Shown piece after piece: positions 55,254 to 63,890 of a stretch of 64,000 nt of DNA. The position numbers and the translations under genes are program-made. The notes below the pieces were generated by a model. That model saw nothing but the letters and a program-made list of their open reading frames with translations, was not told where the DNA came from and did no database searches. Origin of the DNA: Lacimicrobium sp. SS2-24 (lineage in GTDB: Bacteria > Pseudomonadota > Gammaproteobacteria > Enterobacterales > Alteromonadaceae); contig NZ_NIWW01000004.1 of NCBI RefSeq assembly GCF_002201535.1, positions 264,892 through 328,891 of the forward strand, read 5' to 3'. Numbering within the stretch: the first letter of the stretch is position 1; each line of letters begins with the position of its first letter.

Positions 55254-55332
55254 CTAATACTTTGATATAAATAATGTTTTGCATGGTGCTCACTTCGCAC
55301 ACAGTGTGTCTGCCCCACCAGACAAGGACATT
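55254..55332 (+). repeat. Imperfect direct repeat, copy B
   Basis: This is the partner of the copy at 53874-53954, about 1.38 kb apart, so the pair brackets the methyltransferase gene. Its 3' end carries AAGGA six bases before the ATG of a short ORF. The repeat may therefore be a duplicated promoter and 5' leader. Confidence 0.85.
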
Positions 55333-55334
55333 CT

Positions 55335-55391
55335 ATGAAACTCTTCCAGGTTCTCTCCAGCGTCAGCCAGATTGAAAATCAGGCTCTTTGA
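55335..55391 (+). pseudogene. 18-codon ORF, possible truncated gene start
   Basis: The ATG has AAGGA six bases upstream and begins MKLFQVLSSVSQIENQAL before an in-frame TGA. It looks like the first codons of a gene whose remainder is gone. The matching position in repeat copy A has no ATG. Confidence 0.4.
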
Positions 55392-55553
55392 GTAACCCGG
55401 CGGATGTTTTTGACGTAAGTTTCTGAGGCACTGCAAAGTGCAAGGCCTTGGCCCTGTGATTCCCCTGCTCATAAAAAATATGCCTGTGCTTAAACTTTTT
55501 TCCTCCGAGGTTCGACTGAATAAACAACCAAAGCGAAATCAGGAAAAGTAAAC

Positions 55554-56093
55554 ATGCACTCACTCATTAAACTCTCCGCTCTTATCTTCCTGTCTGCCAC
55601 TGTTGCCCAGGCAGCCCCCGCTAAAGAAAAGCATGACGGATACAAAGTCAGAATCTATAACCACTGCCAGCTGGTGAGCGAACATAAGATGACGGCACAA
55701 CAAATCGAGGTGTACCAGCGCCTGATGCAACATGAACAGGCCATGCACAAGCTGGAGCGCCCAATAAAGGCCATCGAGCCACAAATGGATAAATTGACCG
55801 CTCAGATTGAGCAAATTTCAGAACTGGCGGTCCAGGAAACAGACGAAACCCTGCATATCAATAAAAGCTATCTCAGGCAGCAGGAACACATCGCTCAGCA
55901 AATTGAACAACTGGTAGAACAACACCGGGCTGACTTTGAGGCACTGGAAAAACAGGGTGAAAAAATAGCGGCGGTGGCAGATGACTTCGAACAGCAACTC
56001 AGGCCACTGACCGAAGGCGTTGAACACGACAATATTCAGATTATTTCACCTGAAAAAGCGGCTGAATCCTATCATTGCTACAGCAGCTTATAA
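55554..56093 (+). CDS. Exported coiled-coil protein
   Basis: This is a 179-aa protein with a signal peptide (residues 1-20, ending AQAAP). The mature part is almost wholly alpha-helical and heptad-like (KLERPIKAIEPQMDKLTAQIEQISEL and LRQQEHIAQQIEQLVEQHRADFEALEKQ, each cited in parts), with two cysteines, one near each end, that could bridge. No family recognised. It may be a periplasmic adaptor or stabiliser; nothing near suggests a partner. Confidence 0.65.
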   Translation: MHSLIKLSALIFLSATVAQAAPAKEKHDGYKVRIYNHCQLVSEHKMTAQQIEVYQRLMQHEQAMHKLERPIKAIEPQMDKLTAQIEQISELAVQETDETLHINKSYLRQQEHIAQQIEQLVEQHRADFEALEKQGEKIAAVADDFEQQLRPLTEGVEHDNIQIISPEKAAESYHCYSSL

Positions 56094-56272
56094 TCCAGAT
56101 CTGACGAATCAGAAAAACCACGGCAGGCGACATTGCAGGCCACTGAGCATTTCAGTACCTGCAAGGCGTTAAGCACGGGGATCAGGATGTATACACAGGC
56201 ACTGTTCACACCGTTATTTCAGGTTATACTGACTCTAAGACCACTGGCGTTGTCATTCAGAAAGAGCTCAGC

Positions 56273-56374
56273 ATGTCGACTCAAGGTTCCACCACATCCT
56301 TCATCTTTGCCGCAGGCATCTCAGCGCTGTTGCTGTTGGTCCCTGGGGCAACTCTGGCCATTGGGTTTGACTAA
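56273..56374 (+). CDS. 33-residue hydrophobic peptide before an SBP gene
   Basis: This short frame has AAAGAG about eight bases before its ATG and stops two bases before the ATG of the next gene (TAACGATG). The peptide, MSTQGSTTSF then a single hydrophobic helix, looks like a small membrane protein or signal-peptide remnant. The tight stop-start spacing suggests translational coupling, but chance cannot be excluded. Confidence 0.4.
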   Translation: MSTQGSTTSFIFAAGISALLLLVPGATLAIGFD

Positions 56375-56376
56375 CG

Positions 56377-57171
56377 ATGCCCTGCAGGTTGTTCACCTCC
56401 GGCACCTCCTCCACCAGACAATTGCTGGGGGCAGTGATCACCCTTTATTTCTGCTTAGCCTGCATGTCTGTTGCCGCCGAAACAGCGGGCGACAACATCC
56501 TTTACTATGACCAGGGCGTGGAGGGGCGGTGGGTACCCTATCAACGTGGTGTGGTCGCCGGCACACCAGGTGTTTTTCAACAGATGACCGATGCTATTTC
56601 ACGCCACGTCGACATTAGCTTCAAAACCGTGAACTTCCCTGCCAAGCGATCCCAGAAGGCCATGAAAGATGGTCTGATTGACCTGGAGTTTATCAGCCTG
56701 GAGTGGTTGCCAGGCGGTGAGGCAGGCGAGGCATATGTGGTGAGTGAGCCCTTGTTCAAGGTCAATGAATACGTTGTGACGCTGCAAGGCAACCAGCACC
56801 TGTTCCCCAATCGCCAGGCCTATTATGGCCGCATCCTTGGTACCATTGCTGGTTACTACTACTTTGACGACCATAAGTTTCAGCGTGAAGATTTTCTGAC
56901 CGAAAGCCTGTTGATACAAGGGCTTAAAAGAGATCGGTTCAAGGGCGCCATTCTGGAGCGGGAAACCGCCAAATTCTGGGCCTCGGTTCATAAAGCGGAC
57001 ATTGCCTTTGCCACCCTCCACACAGAGGGCGTTCTGCGCATCAGGTTACAAAAAGACAAGGCTCACTGGTTAGCGCTGATTAACCAGGGCATCGCTGCGA
57101 TAAAGGCCAGAGGGGAGCTGACCACCATTCTTGAAGACCATGGTATTGACCCGGCCGTAATCATAGAGTGA
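56377..57171 (+). CDS. SBP_bac_3-like periplasmic protein
   Basis: This is a 264-aa exported protein with signal peptide ending SVAAE. It shares the SBP layout of the 43-44 kb pair but is divergent: VEGRWVPYQRGVVAGTPGVFQQMTDAI, FPAKRSQKAMKDGLIDLEFISLEWLPGG, then SEPLFKVNEYVV. The LPAKRA-like and DGE-like blocks of the pair are recognisable as FPAKRSQ and DGLIDLEF. No transporter genes adjacent. A related broken copy follows at 57480. Confidence 0.72.
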   Translation: MPCRLFTSGTSSTRQLLGAVITLYFCLACMSVAAETAGDNILYYDQGVEGRWVPYQRGVVAGTPGVFQQMTDAISRHVDISFKTVNFPAKRSQKAMKDGLIDLEFISLEWLPGGEAGEAYVVSEPLFKVNEYVVTLQGNQHLFPNRQAYYGRILGTIAGYYYFDDHKFQREDFLTESLLIQGLKRDRFKGAILERETAKFWASVHKADIAFATLHTEGVLRIRLQKDKAHWLALINQGIAAIKARGELTTILEDHGIDPAVIIE

Positions 57172-57252
57172 TAAATGGGCCTTTCACCTTAGGGGTGTGA
57201 GCGGGGTTTCGAGGTTACATATCACGGAAGTTTCAGCATAGCTAACCGTGCC

Positions 57253-57471
57253 TCATAAAGCCGCCAAGTCTTTTTTTGCAATGATTTCAGACAAAGCTTC
57301 AACCGACGTGATGAGAGACATTGATCCCAGAATATCTGCTTCTGGCACCAATTGGACCCAAGCATAGCTTCGGAAGGCAACAATGAGCGAGGAACGGACA
57401 TTGGCGGTGACGATTGGTAGGTTAGGTAATAGTGCAGTATGAAAGATGGTTGTTAATTTGGATCTGACCCT
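57253..57471 (-). pseudogene. Gene fragment on minus strand
   Basis: This 3' fragment of an open reading frame, about 70 codons, ends in a stop at 57253 and has no start codon. Its translated text (for example PIVTANVRSSLIVAF, then ADILGSMSLITSVEAL) is weakly like a LysR-type effector-domain end. Its upstream boundary coincides with a GGGTCAGATCC-like sequence at about 57461-57471. It appears to be a gene remnant. Confidence 0.35.
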
Positions 57472-57479
57472 TTTTATTC

Positions 57480-57904
57480 TGTGCTCAAAAGCCGGAATCT
57501 GCGTATCCGAACAAAGACGATCTGCGCTCTCTGAGTATTTCCAAAGTCAGAGGGGTCAAACACACCAACAATATGACTGTCGGAATGGCCGATGTACATG
57601 ACTTCAACTCGCCTGCTGAAATCATGAAAATGCTCGCACAGGGGGTTTGTTGACGTTGCTTTGACCAATACGCATTGGCGGCTTACTGGTATTAGAGAAA
57701 ATGCAAATCGATACGGTTGTCGCTTCGGGCAAGGCATTGGACAGGCGGGATCTTTTTCACTATATCCACCAGGACCACAGCGATTTAATGTCCCGTATCG
57801 ATGACATCATCGCAGCCAGGCACGCCAGTGGCGAGCTGAAAAATTTGATTGCTGCGGCAGAACAACAGGTAATGCAGCAAGGTTCTGCCGATACGGGTCA
57901 CTAG
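57480..57904 (+). pseudogene. Frameshifted third copy of the SBP pair
   Basis: This region encodes KVRGVKHTNNMTVGMADVHDF, then FVDVALTNT, then GKALDRRDLFHYIHQ in three different frames, matching the 43035 gene in order. A G-run insertion near 57645 and a one-base shift near 57675 break it, and the N-terminal half is missing, so it cannot make a full product. It is a decayed paralogue of the small SBP family. Confidence 0.88.
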
Positions 57905-58076
57905 CTCTGTGCATTTTTCATACGCTGTATAGCGATGTGCCTGCCCTGTTTTTTCTTAGTTTCACAGAACCTGCATTAGCACCTCTATATGTCGGTTTTG
58001 TTTACAATCTATAATATTTACGGTGGCAATACACTGTAAAATCAAAACGTTAAATAATGGCGCTTTTATTGCTTAA

Positions 58077-58108
58077 GGTTAATTATCCCTGAAGGGATAC
58101 CCTTAACC
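58077..58108 (+). promoter_or_regulatory. 5' stem-loop before PEP-CTERM gene
   Basis: Paired arms (58077-58082 with 58103-58108, and 58085-58089 with 58094-58098) form a hairpin ending one base before the ribosome site GGAGA (58110-58114). It could stabilise the message or control translation. A TATAAT element lies at 58010-58015. Confidence 0.5.
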
Positions 58109-58121
58109 TGGAGAAATAACC

Positions 58122-58643
58122 ATGATTCGTGCTTCATTCTTTGCCCTCACCCTTACCGCGCTCAGCGCTACCGCAAACGCCGGTTTAATCAGCCTTAGCC
58201 TTGGCGACTACGATAGTGGATCGGTTGGTCCTTACCCCAAACCCGAGGTGACTATTGGCACGTTCAATTACGATCTGGCCGGCCAGGATATTGTTTCAGC
58301 AACCCTTTCAGGTACTTACGGCTCTGAAATTGTGCCAAGCTCTACGGCAGGCTTTGACCTCTTTGGCGACGGCTTGCTGGTTGCGCAATGCATCTACCAG
58401 GACCCCGGTTGCTGGGTTTCTGGAGATAATTTTCGCCCCTGGAGCTTTGACTTCAGTGACTTCTTTGTGTTGTCAGATGGCGCCCTGGAGATTTCAGTCA
58501 TTCAAACGTCAGGTAGTACTATTCGACTGGGCTCAATTGAATTGAATATTGTGACCGCCGACATTCCTGTTCCAGCACCGCTGGCGCTGATAGGCCTCGG
58601 CCTTGCCGGCTTAGGCATCACCCGCCGTGGTAAGACTCGCTAA
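58122..58643 (+). CDS. PEP-CTERM-type exported protein
   Basis: This is a 173-aa protein with an N-terminal signal peptide (ending ANAG) and the C-terminal sorting signal IPVPAPLALIGLGLAGLG followed by a basic tail RRGKTR. That arrangement marks proteins handled by exosortase, which anchors them in or releases them through the outer envelope, usually together with exopolysaccharide. The rest is a short beta-rich domain (SLGDYDSG, TFNYDLAGQDIVSATLSG). No exosortase gene is in the window. Confidence 0.87.
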   Translation: MIRASFFALTLTALSATANAGLISLSLGDYDSGSVGPYPKPEVTIGTFNYDLAGQDIVSATLSGTYGSEIVPSSTAGFDLFGDGLLVAQCIYQDPGCWVSGDNFRPWSFDFSDFFVLSDGALEISVIQTSGSTIRLGSIELNIVTADIPVPAPLALIGLGLAGLGITRRGKTR

Positions 58644-58741
58644 GCGATGATTTCGCGTCATCGCTAGATTTGTGGGTTCGGCGTATGCGCAATACAAGGC
58701 CAGCCCCTTTCGGCTTGTAACGAAAGCCACTCGGCAGAAAT

Positions 58742-58772
58742 AAAAAAGCGAACCCAATAGGGTTCGCTTTTT
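58742..58772 (+). terminator. Bidirectional terminator after the PEP-CTERM gene
   Basis: A perfect stem AAAAAGCGAACCC (58743-58755) pairs with GGGTTCGCTTTTT (58760-58772) around a 4-base loop, with A and T runs at the edges. It ends the PEP-CTERM message about 100 bases after the stop. Confidence 0.88.
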
Positions 58773-58902
58773 ATTATTCAGACCTAAAAAACCAACTGTT
58801 GTCGAACTCGAATAAAGTTTGTGACCCAAAAATCAAAGGGTCAGAGTTATTGAAACAGCATAATGCTCCGCTAGTTCCTCACTCTATATACAAACTACAT
58901 AG

Positions 58903-58936
58903 AAAAAAACCGCTAGCCTTAGCTAGCGGTTTTTTT
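58903..58936 (-). terminator. Strong bidirectional terminator at the end of gcvP
   Basis: A perfect 15-bp arm pair (58903-58917 with 58922-58936) with a 4-base loop and seven-base A/T runs lies 56 bases past the gcvP stop codon on the minus strand. The 348-base gap from 58644 to 58991 holds this and the previous hairpin and no gene. Confidence 0.9.
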
Positions 58937-58991
58937 GTATTACTGCATTTGTCTGCGAGCAATCTGCATTGCCTCGCACAGATTTTATCCG

Positions 58992-61883
58992 CTACCGATA
59001 ACTCTCCACGCTCGGGCAGGAGCAGATCAGGTTTCTGTCGCCGTACACATCATCGATGCGGTTAACCGTGGGCCAGAACTTGCTCTTGCCCACAAAGCCT
59101 ACCGGATAGGCGGCGGTGTTACGGCTGTAGCCGTGGGTCCACTCGTCATCGCAGATATCGGCTAAGGTGTGGGGGGCGTTATGCAGTGGGTTGTCGGTTT
59201 CACTCCACTCGCCGCTTTCCACTTTGGCGATTTCTTCACGAATTTTGATCATGGCCTCACAGAAGCGGTCCAGCTCAACCTTGGCTTCAGATTCGGTGGG
59301 CTCGATCATCAGTGTGCCGGCTACCGGGAAGCTCATGGTGGGCGCATGGAAGCCATAGTCGTTCAGGCGCTTAGCGATATCCACTTCGGTGACGCCGGAG
59401 GCTTCTTTAAGCTGGCGTAAATCGATAATGCATTCGTGGGCTACACGGTCGTTACGGCCTTTATACAGCACCGGGTAGTGGCCGCTCAGTTGTTTGGCCA
59501 CGTAGTTGGCGTTAAGAATGGCCACCTCGGTCGCTTTTCTCAGCCCTTCGCCACCCATCATTTTGATGTACATATAGCTGATTGGCAGAATCGAGGCGCT
59601 GCCCCATGGCGCGGCCGAAACCGAACCATTGTTTTCACCGGTACCGGGTATTTTCACCACAGGGTGGTTGGGTAAAAACGGCGCCAGATGTGATTTTACG
59701 CCAATGGGGCCCATGCCGGGGCCGCCGCCACCGTGTGGAATACAGAAGGTTTTATGCAGGTTAAGGTGCGACACATCGCCGCCAATAAAGCCCGGCGTGG
59801 TCAGGCCCACCTGCGCGTTAAGGTTGGCGCCATCCATATACACCTGGCCGCCGTGCTGATGCACGATATCGCAAATTTCACGAATGCCCTCTTCATATAC
59901 GCCATGGGTAGAAGGATAGGTCACCATAATGCACGACAGGTTATCGGCCATTTCTTCGGCCTTGGCCTTAAGGTCGTCCATGTCCACGTTGCCGTTCTTG
60001 TCACAGTTCACCACCACCACTTTGAGGCTGGCCATTTGTGCCGAGGCGGGGTTGGTACCGTGGGCAGAGCTTGGGATCAAACACACATTACGGTGCCCTT
60101 CACCGCGGCTTTCGTGATAACGCTGTATGGCAATAAGACCGGCATATTCGCCCTGCGCACCAGAGTTGGGCTGCATGGAGATATTGTCGTAACCGGTAAT
60201 TTCTACCAGGTCATCACCCAGCTCGTTAATCATCTGCTGGTATCCCTGTGCCTGATCGATGGGGCAAAACGGATGCAGCTTGCCAAATTCCGGCCAGGTG
60301 ATGGGGATCATCTCGGCGGTGGCGTTGAGCTTCATGGTGCACGAACCCAGTGAAATCATGGAATGATTCAGGGCCAGATCCTTATCTTCTAAGGATTTGA
60401 TATAGCGCAGCATCTCGGTTTCAGAGTGATGGCTGTTAAACACCTCATGGGTGAGAATATCTGATGTACGCACCAGCTCAGCAGGAATCGACTCACTGCC
60501 CTCTGTCGTCACCAGCGCATCCAGGTTGTTCACATCAAGCTGGTGCCCTTCACCTAAGAATATGTCAAACAGCGCGCTGACATCGGCGGCGGTAGTGGTT
60601 TCATCCAGGCTTACACCCAACATGCCGTCAAGATCAGTACGCAGGTTAATGCCTGCTTTGAGCGCCCGTTCAACAATCTCGTCTTTGTTGTCGGTTAATA
60701 CGGTAAGGGTGTCAAACCAGGTGGCGTGCTTGAGTGCCAGCCCTTTTTGTTTCAGGCCAACAGCAAGAATATCGGTCAAACGATGTATACGGTTGGCAAT
60801 GGTTTTTAACCCCTGAGGGCCATGGTACACGGCAAAGAAAGAGGCGATATTGGCCAGCAGCACCTGCGCAGTACAGATGTTGGAGTTAGCCTTTTCGCGG
60901 CGAATGTGTTGCTCGCGAGTCTGCAATGCCATGCGCAGGGCTGGCTGACCACGGCTGTCCTGAGACACACCGATGATACGGCCGGGCAAGGAGCGCTTAT
61001 AGGCATCGCGGGTGGCGAAAAATGCGGCGTGTGGGCCACCGTAGCCCATAGGCACACCAAAGCGCTGCGCGCTGCCCAGCACCACATCGGCACCCATTTC
61101 ACCGGGGGATTTCAGCATCACCAGGCTCATAATATCGGCAGCCACCGCCACAATGCCTTTTTTGCTCTGCACTGCGGCAATCAGTTCGCTGATGTCACGC
61201 ACCTGTCCGGTGGTACCGGGGTACTGTAACAAGGCACCAAACACATCCAGCTCGGCAACCGCTTCAGCGGGGCCAGTCTGCACTTCAAAGCCGAATAAAT
61301 CGGCACGGGTTTTCACCAGGTCGATGGTTTGCGGGTGCACGTCATCGGCAATAAAAAACAGATTCGATTTTTTGTTTTTAGACACCCGCTTGGCCAGCGC
61401 CATGGCTTCGGCAGCGGCAGTGCCTTCATCCAGCAATGACGCCGATGCCAGCTCCAGACCCGTCAGGTCGATGGTCATTTGTTGGAAGTTCAGCAGCGAC
61501 TGTAAACGGCCCTGGGCAATTTCTGGTTGGTAAGGCGTATAGGCGGTATACCAGCCCGGGTTTTCCAGCACATTGCGCAGAATTACGTTAGGCGTGTGGG
61601 TGTCGTGATACCCCATGCCGATATGGCTGCGAAAAACTTTATTTTTGCTGGCAATGGCTTTGAGTTTGGCCAGCGCCTCGGCTTCTGTCTGACTCTCACC
61701 CAGCTTAAGCGGCTCGGGTAAGCGGATACCCGCAGGCACCGTCTGCTCAATCAATGCCTCCAGTGAATCGGCACCCACAGTTTCCAGCATGGCTGCAATC
61801 TCAGCCTGCCCCGGTCCGATATGACGACGAACAAAGTCCTGCTTTTGTTCCAGTTGCGATAGAGAAAGAGTCGAGTCAGACAT
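58992..61883 (-). CDS. gcvP: Glycine dehydrogenase (decarboxylating), P-protein
   Basis: GcvP is the PLP-dependent P-protein of the glycine cleavage system; it decarboxylates glycine and passes the aminomethyl group to lipoyl-GcvH. At 963 aa it is the fused form (E. coli 957). The PLP lysine region is [20 protein letters not shown], and the N-terminal [11 protein letters not shown] and glycine-rich [15 protein letters not shown] are conserved. I chose the ATG at 61883; a GTG at 61892 would add three residues. It is third after gcvT and gcvH but is separated by a terminator-like hairpin and a palindrome, so it may have its own promoter. Confidence 0.97.
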   Translation of the reverse strand: MSDSTLSLSQLEQKQDFVRRHIGPGQAEIAAMLETVGADSLEALIEQTVPAGIRLPEPLKLGESQTEAEALAKLKAIASKNKVFRSHIGMGYHDTHTPNVILRNVLENPGWYTAYTPYQPEIAQGRLQSLLNFQQMTIDLTGLELASASLLDEGTAAAEAMALAKRVSKNKKSNLFFIADDVHPQTIDLVKTRADLFGFEVQTGPAEAVAELDVFGALLQYPGTTGQVRDISELIAAVQSKKGIVAVAADIMSLVMLKSPGEMGADVVLGSAQRFGVPMGYGGPHAAFFATRDAYKRSLPGRIIGVSQDSRGQPALRMALQTREQHIRREKANSNICTAQVLLANIASFFAVYHGPQGLKTIANRIHRLTDILAVGLKQKGLALKHATWFDTLTVLTDNKDEIVERALKAGINLRTDLDGMLGVSLDETTTAADVSALFDIFLGEGHQLDVNNLDALVTTEGSESIPAELVRTSDILTHEVFNSHHSETEMLRYIKSLEDKDLALNHSMISLGSCTMKLNATAEMIPITWPEFGKLHPFCPIDQAQGYQQMINELGDDLVEITGYDNISMQPNSGAQGEYAGLIAIQRYHESRGEGHRNVCLIPSSAHGTNPASAQMASLKVVVVNCDKNGNVDMDDLKAKAEEMADNLSCIMVTYPSTHGVYEEGIREICDIVHQHGGQVYMDGANLNAQVGLTTPGFIGGDVSHLNLHKTFCIPHGGGGPGMGPIGVKSHLAPFLPNHPVVKIPGTGENNGSVSAAPWGSASILPISYMYIKMMGGEGLRKATEVAILNANYVAKQLSGHYPVLYKGRNDRVAHECIIDLRQLKEASGVTEVDIAKRLNDYGFHAPTMSFPVAGTLMIEPTESEAKVELDRFCEAMIKIREEIAKVESGEWSETDNPLHNAPHTLADICDDEWTHGYSRNTAAYPVGFVGKSKFWPTVNRIDDVYGDRNLICSCPSVESYR

Positions 61884-61942
61884 AAGGCTCACTTCTTAAG
61901 TTCAAAGGTTAAAATTACTGTCGAATGGATTCACTTTGGCGC

Positions 61943-61999
61943 TTTTAGCCGCGGCTAAAACAAAAACTGGAGCCAGGTGGCATCACACTGACTCCAGTT
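61943..61999 (-). terminator. Terminator plus 18-bp palindrome between gcvH and gcvP
   Basis: On the minus strand, an 11-bp stem (61965-61975 with 61989-61999, one G-U pair) is followed by TTTTTGTTTT, a classic terminator just after gcvH. Immediately next is the perfect palindrome TTTTAGCCGCGGCTAAAA (61943-61960), which may be an operator or extend the structure. Together they would reduce gcvP expression relative to gcvT-gcvH unless read through. Confidence 0.8.
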
Positions 62000-62013
62000 A
62001 TGGATGACGAAAC

Positions 62014-62403
62014 TCAGTCTTCGTCAATGCTGTTTTCGTAGCCTTCGGCATCCAGCAGTTCATTAAATTCGCTGTCATCGTCAGCTTTAATACGGAACAA
62101 CCAGCCATCACCGTAGGGGTCTGAGTTGACCAGCTCTGGCGAGTCTTCCAGATCTTCGTTAATGGCGACCACTTCACCACCAATGGGCGCATACACATCG
62201 GAGGCGGCTTTAACCGACTCGGCTACGGCCACATCATCGCCGGCGGCAACGGTGTCGCCCACATCCGGCAGTTCAACAAAAACCATGTCACCGAGCAGCT
62301 CCTGGGCGTGCTCTGAAATACCCACGGTGTAGGTACCGTCACCTTCGGGGCGAACCCATTCATGGGAGGCGGCATAACGTAATTCTGACGGGATGTTACT
62401 CAT
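62014..62403 (-). CDS. gcvH: Glycine cleavage system H protein
   Basis: GcvH is the lipoyl-bearing carrier of the glycine cleavage system. At 129 aa it has the usual size. The lipoylated lysine is Lys65 in [15 protein letters not shown], and the N-terminus [23 protein letters not shown] is typical. AGAGGA precedes the ATG. It lies between gcvT and gcvP on the same strand. Confidence 0.97.
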   Translation of the reverse strand: MSNIPSELRYAASHEWVRPEGDGTYTVGISEHAQELLGDMVFVELPDVGDTVAAGDDVAVAESVKAASDVYAPIGGEVVAINEDLEDSPELVNSDPYGDGWLFRIKADDDSEFNELLDAEGYENSIDED

Positions 62404-62478
62404 TGGAATTCCTCTTATATTCTTTATTTCACAAAAAGCGGCGCGATCGCTGATGTTGCCTTTGTTCTCACTTTTTGC

Positions 62479-63570
62479 CTAGTGTTCAACCTTTTTGCCG
62501 TTACGCACAAAACTGGGCTTCACGACTTTTACTGTAACCCACTTTTTGCGCATTTCCACCTCAGCGGTGGCGCCCACAGGTGCCGGCACTCTGGCCATGG
62601 CGATACTGTATCCCAGTGTCGGTGAGAACGAGCCCGAGGTGATCACGCCTTCGCCGCCGTCTACTTTCACTTTCAGGCCGCTGCGCAAAACGCCTTTTTC
62701 TTCCATCACCAGGCCAACCAGCTTCTCTTTGCCACTGCGGTTATATTCTTCTACCGCGGCGCGGCCCATAAACTCACGCTCTTCCGGCAACCAGCTGATG
62801 GTCCACCCCATATTGGCGGCCAGCGGTGAAATGGTTTCGTCCATGTCCTGACCGTACAGGTTCATGCCCGCTTCCAGACGCAGGGTATCACGGGCGCCCA
62901 GGCCACAGGGCTGCACGCCGGCATCCAGCAACTTCTGCCAGAAATCAGCGGCCTGGTCGGCAGGAATAATAATCTCGTAACCGGCTTCACCGGTGTAACC
63001 GGTGGTGGCAATGAATAAGCCGCCGCTGTGCACACCAAAGAAAGGCTTCATCCCTTCTACGGCTGCTTTTTGCGCTTCAGTGAACAGGCTGCCCGCTTTT
63101 TCTTTGGCATTCGGCCCCTGCACGGCAATCATGGCCAGGTCGGGCTGTTCGATAATCTGAATATCGAATCCCTCAGCCACCTTATTCAGCCAGTTCATGT
63201 CTTTTTCACGGGTAGCAGAGTTCACCACCAGGCGGTAATTATCTTCGGCAAAGTAATAGCAGATAAGGTCGTCCACAACCCCACCCTGCTCATTCAGCAT
63301 GCCGCTATACAGGGCTTTGCCTTCTACCTTGAGCTTATCCACGTCGTTGGCCAGCAAATAGCGCAAATAGGCTTTTGCCTGTGGCCCTTTAATGTCGACA
63401 ATGGTCATATGAGAGACATCAAACATGCCTGCATCACGACGCACGGCGTGATGTTCTTCAATCTGCGAACCATAATTGATGGGCATTTCCCAACCGTGGA
63501 AATCTACCATTTTTGCACCGGCTTCAAGGTGCTTGGCATGCAAAACGGTTTTGCTTGGCGTTGTCGACAT
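62479..63570 (-). CDS. gcvT: Aminomethyltransferase, T-protein
   Basis: GcvT transfers the methylene group from aminomethyl-lipoyl-GcvH to tetrahydrofolate, releasing ammonia. The 363-aa length is normal. Family landmarks are [36 protein letters not shown] and the folate-region [14 protein letters not shown]. It is the first gene of the operon and is preceded by a strong sigma-70 promoter. I looked for a glycine riboswitch in its leader and saw none. Confidence 0.97.
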   Translation of the reverse strand: MSTTPSKTVLHAKHLEAGAKMVDFHGWEMPINYGSQIEEHHAVRRDAGMFDVSHMTIVDIKGPQAKAYLRYLLANDVDKLKVEGKALYSGMLNEQGGVVDDLICYYFAEDNYRLVVNSATREKDMNWLNKVAEGFDIQIIEQPDLAMIAVQGPNAKEKAGSLFTEAQKAAVEGMKPFFGVHSGGLFIATTGYTGEAGYEIIIPADQAADFWQKLLDAGVQPCGLGARDTLRLEAGMNLYGQDMDETISPLAANMGWTISWLPEEREFMGRAAVEEYNRSGKEKLVGLVMEEKGVLRSGLKVKVDGGEGVITSGSFSPTLGYSIAMARVPAPVGATAEVEMRKKWVTVKVVKPSFVRNGKKVEH

Positions 63571-63605
63571 GGGCTTACCTGTCTGATGAATAAAAAGTGG
63601 CCTGA

Positions 63606-63634
63606 ATTATAGGCCCTTGGTGGTGGTGCAACAA
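63606..63634 (-). promoter_or_regulatory. sigma-70 promoter for gcvT
   Basis: On the minus strand, TTGTTG (63629-63634) is separated by exactly 17 bases from a perfect TATAAT (63606-63611), ending 35 bases before the gcvT ATG. This gives a short leader of about 30 nucleotides. Confidence 0.85.
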
Positions 63635-63721
63635 ATTGGAATTCTTAATGGAGTGATTAGGATTTGTTATGTATTATCCATTCTTTATTAGCAAAACTGA
63701 TGGTGTGGTTGGGAGAAAGGT

Positions 63722-63890
63722 GTGAGGAGTGAGGAGAGAGGCATAGAGCCCGCCTCCTCACGCTTCTCTCCTCACCCTGAATAAAACCGTGGTAATTAGC
63801 GCATCAAAGGGCACTGGATGCCCGATAACGGCATTCGGGCATGACTTACGCTGTCATTCCCGCAGGTTGTTGGCGGGAGTCCAGTGCCTT
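63722..63890. repeat. REP-like inverted repeats at the window end
   Basis: Two units lie here. The first has nested GTGAGGAG arms (11-bp perfect pair 63729-63739 with 63765-63775). The second has outer arms GGCACTGGA...TCCAGTGCC (63810-63818 with 63880-63888) enclosing two inner hairpins (TGCCCGA/TCGGGCA and TCCCGC/GCGGGA). The remaining bases to 64000 hold more GTGAGG-type motifs and no gene. Similar cruciform repeats are common in Alteromonadales intergenic DNA. Confidence 0.8.

Larger units (their letters stand above)
55034..55553. other. Gap holding second repeat copy and a short ORF
   Basis: This 520-base stretch contains the second copy of the roughly 80-bp repeat (55254-55332) and, immediately downstream, a short frame of 18 codons. 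No longer gene is supported; the remainder looks like decayed sequence. Confidence 0.6.

Noticed and set aside
63571..63720. Glycine riboswitch before gcvT.
   Set aside because: The leader after the sigma-70 promoter is only about 30 nucleotides and has no tandem aptamer features.
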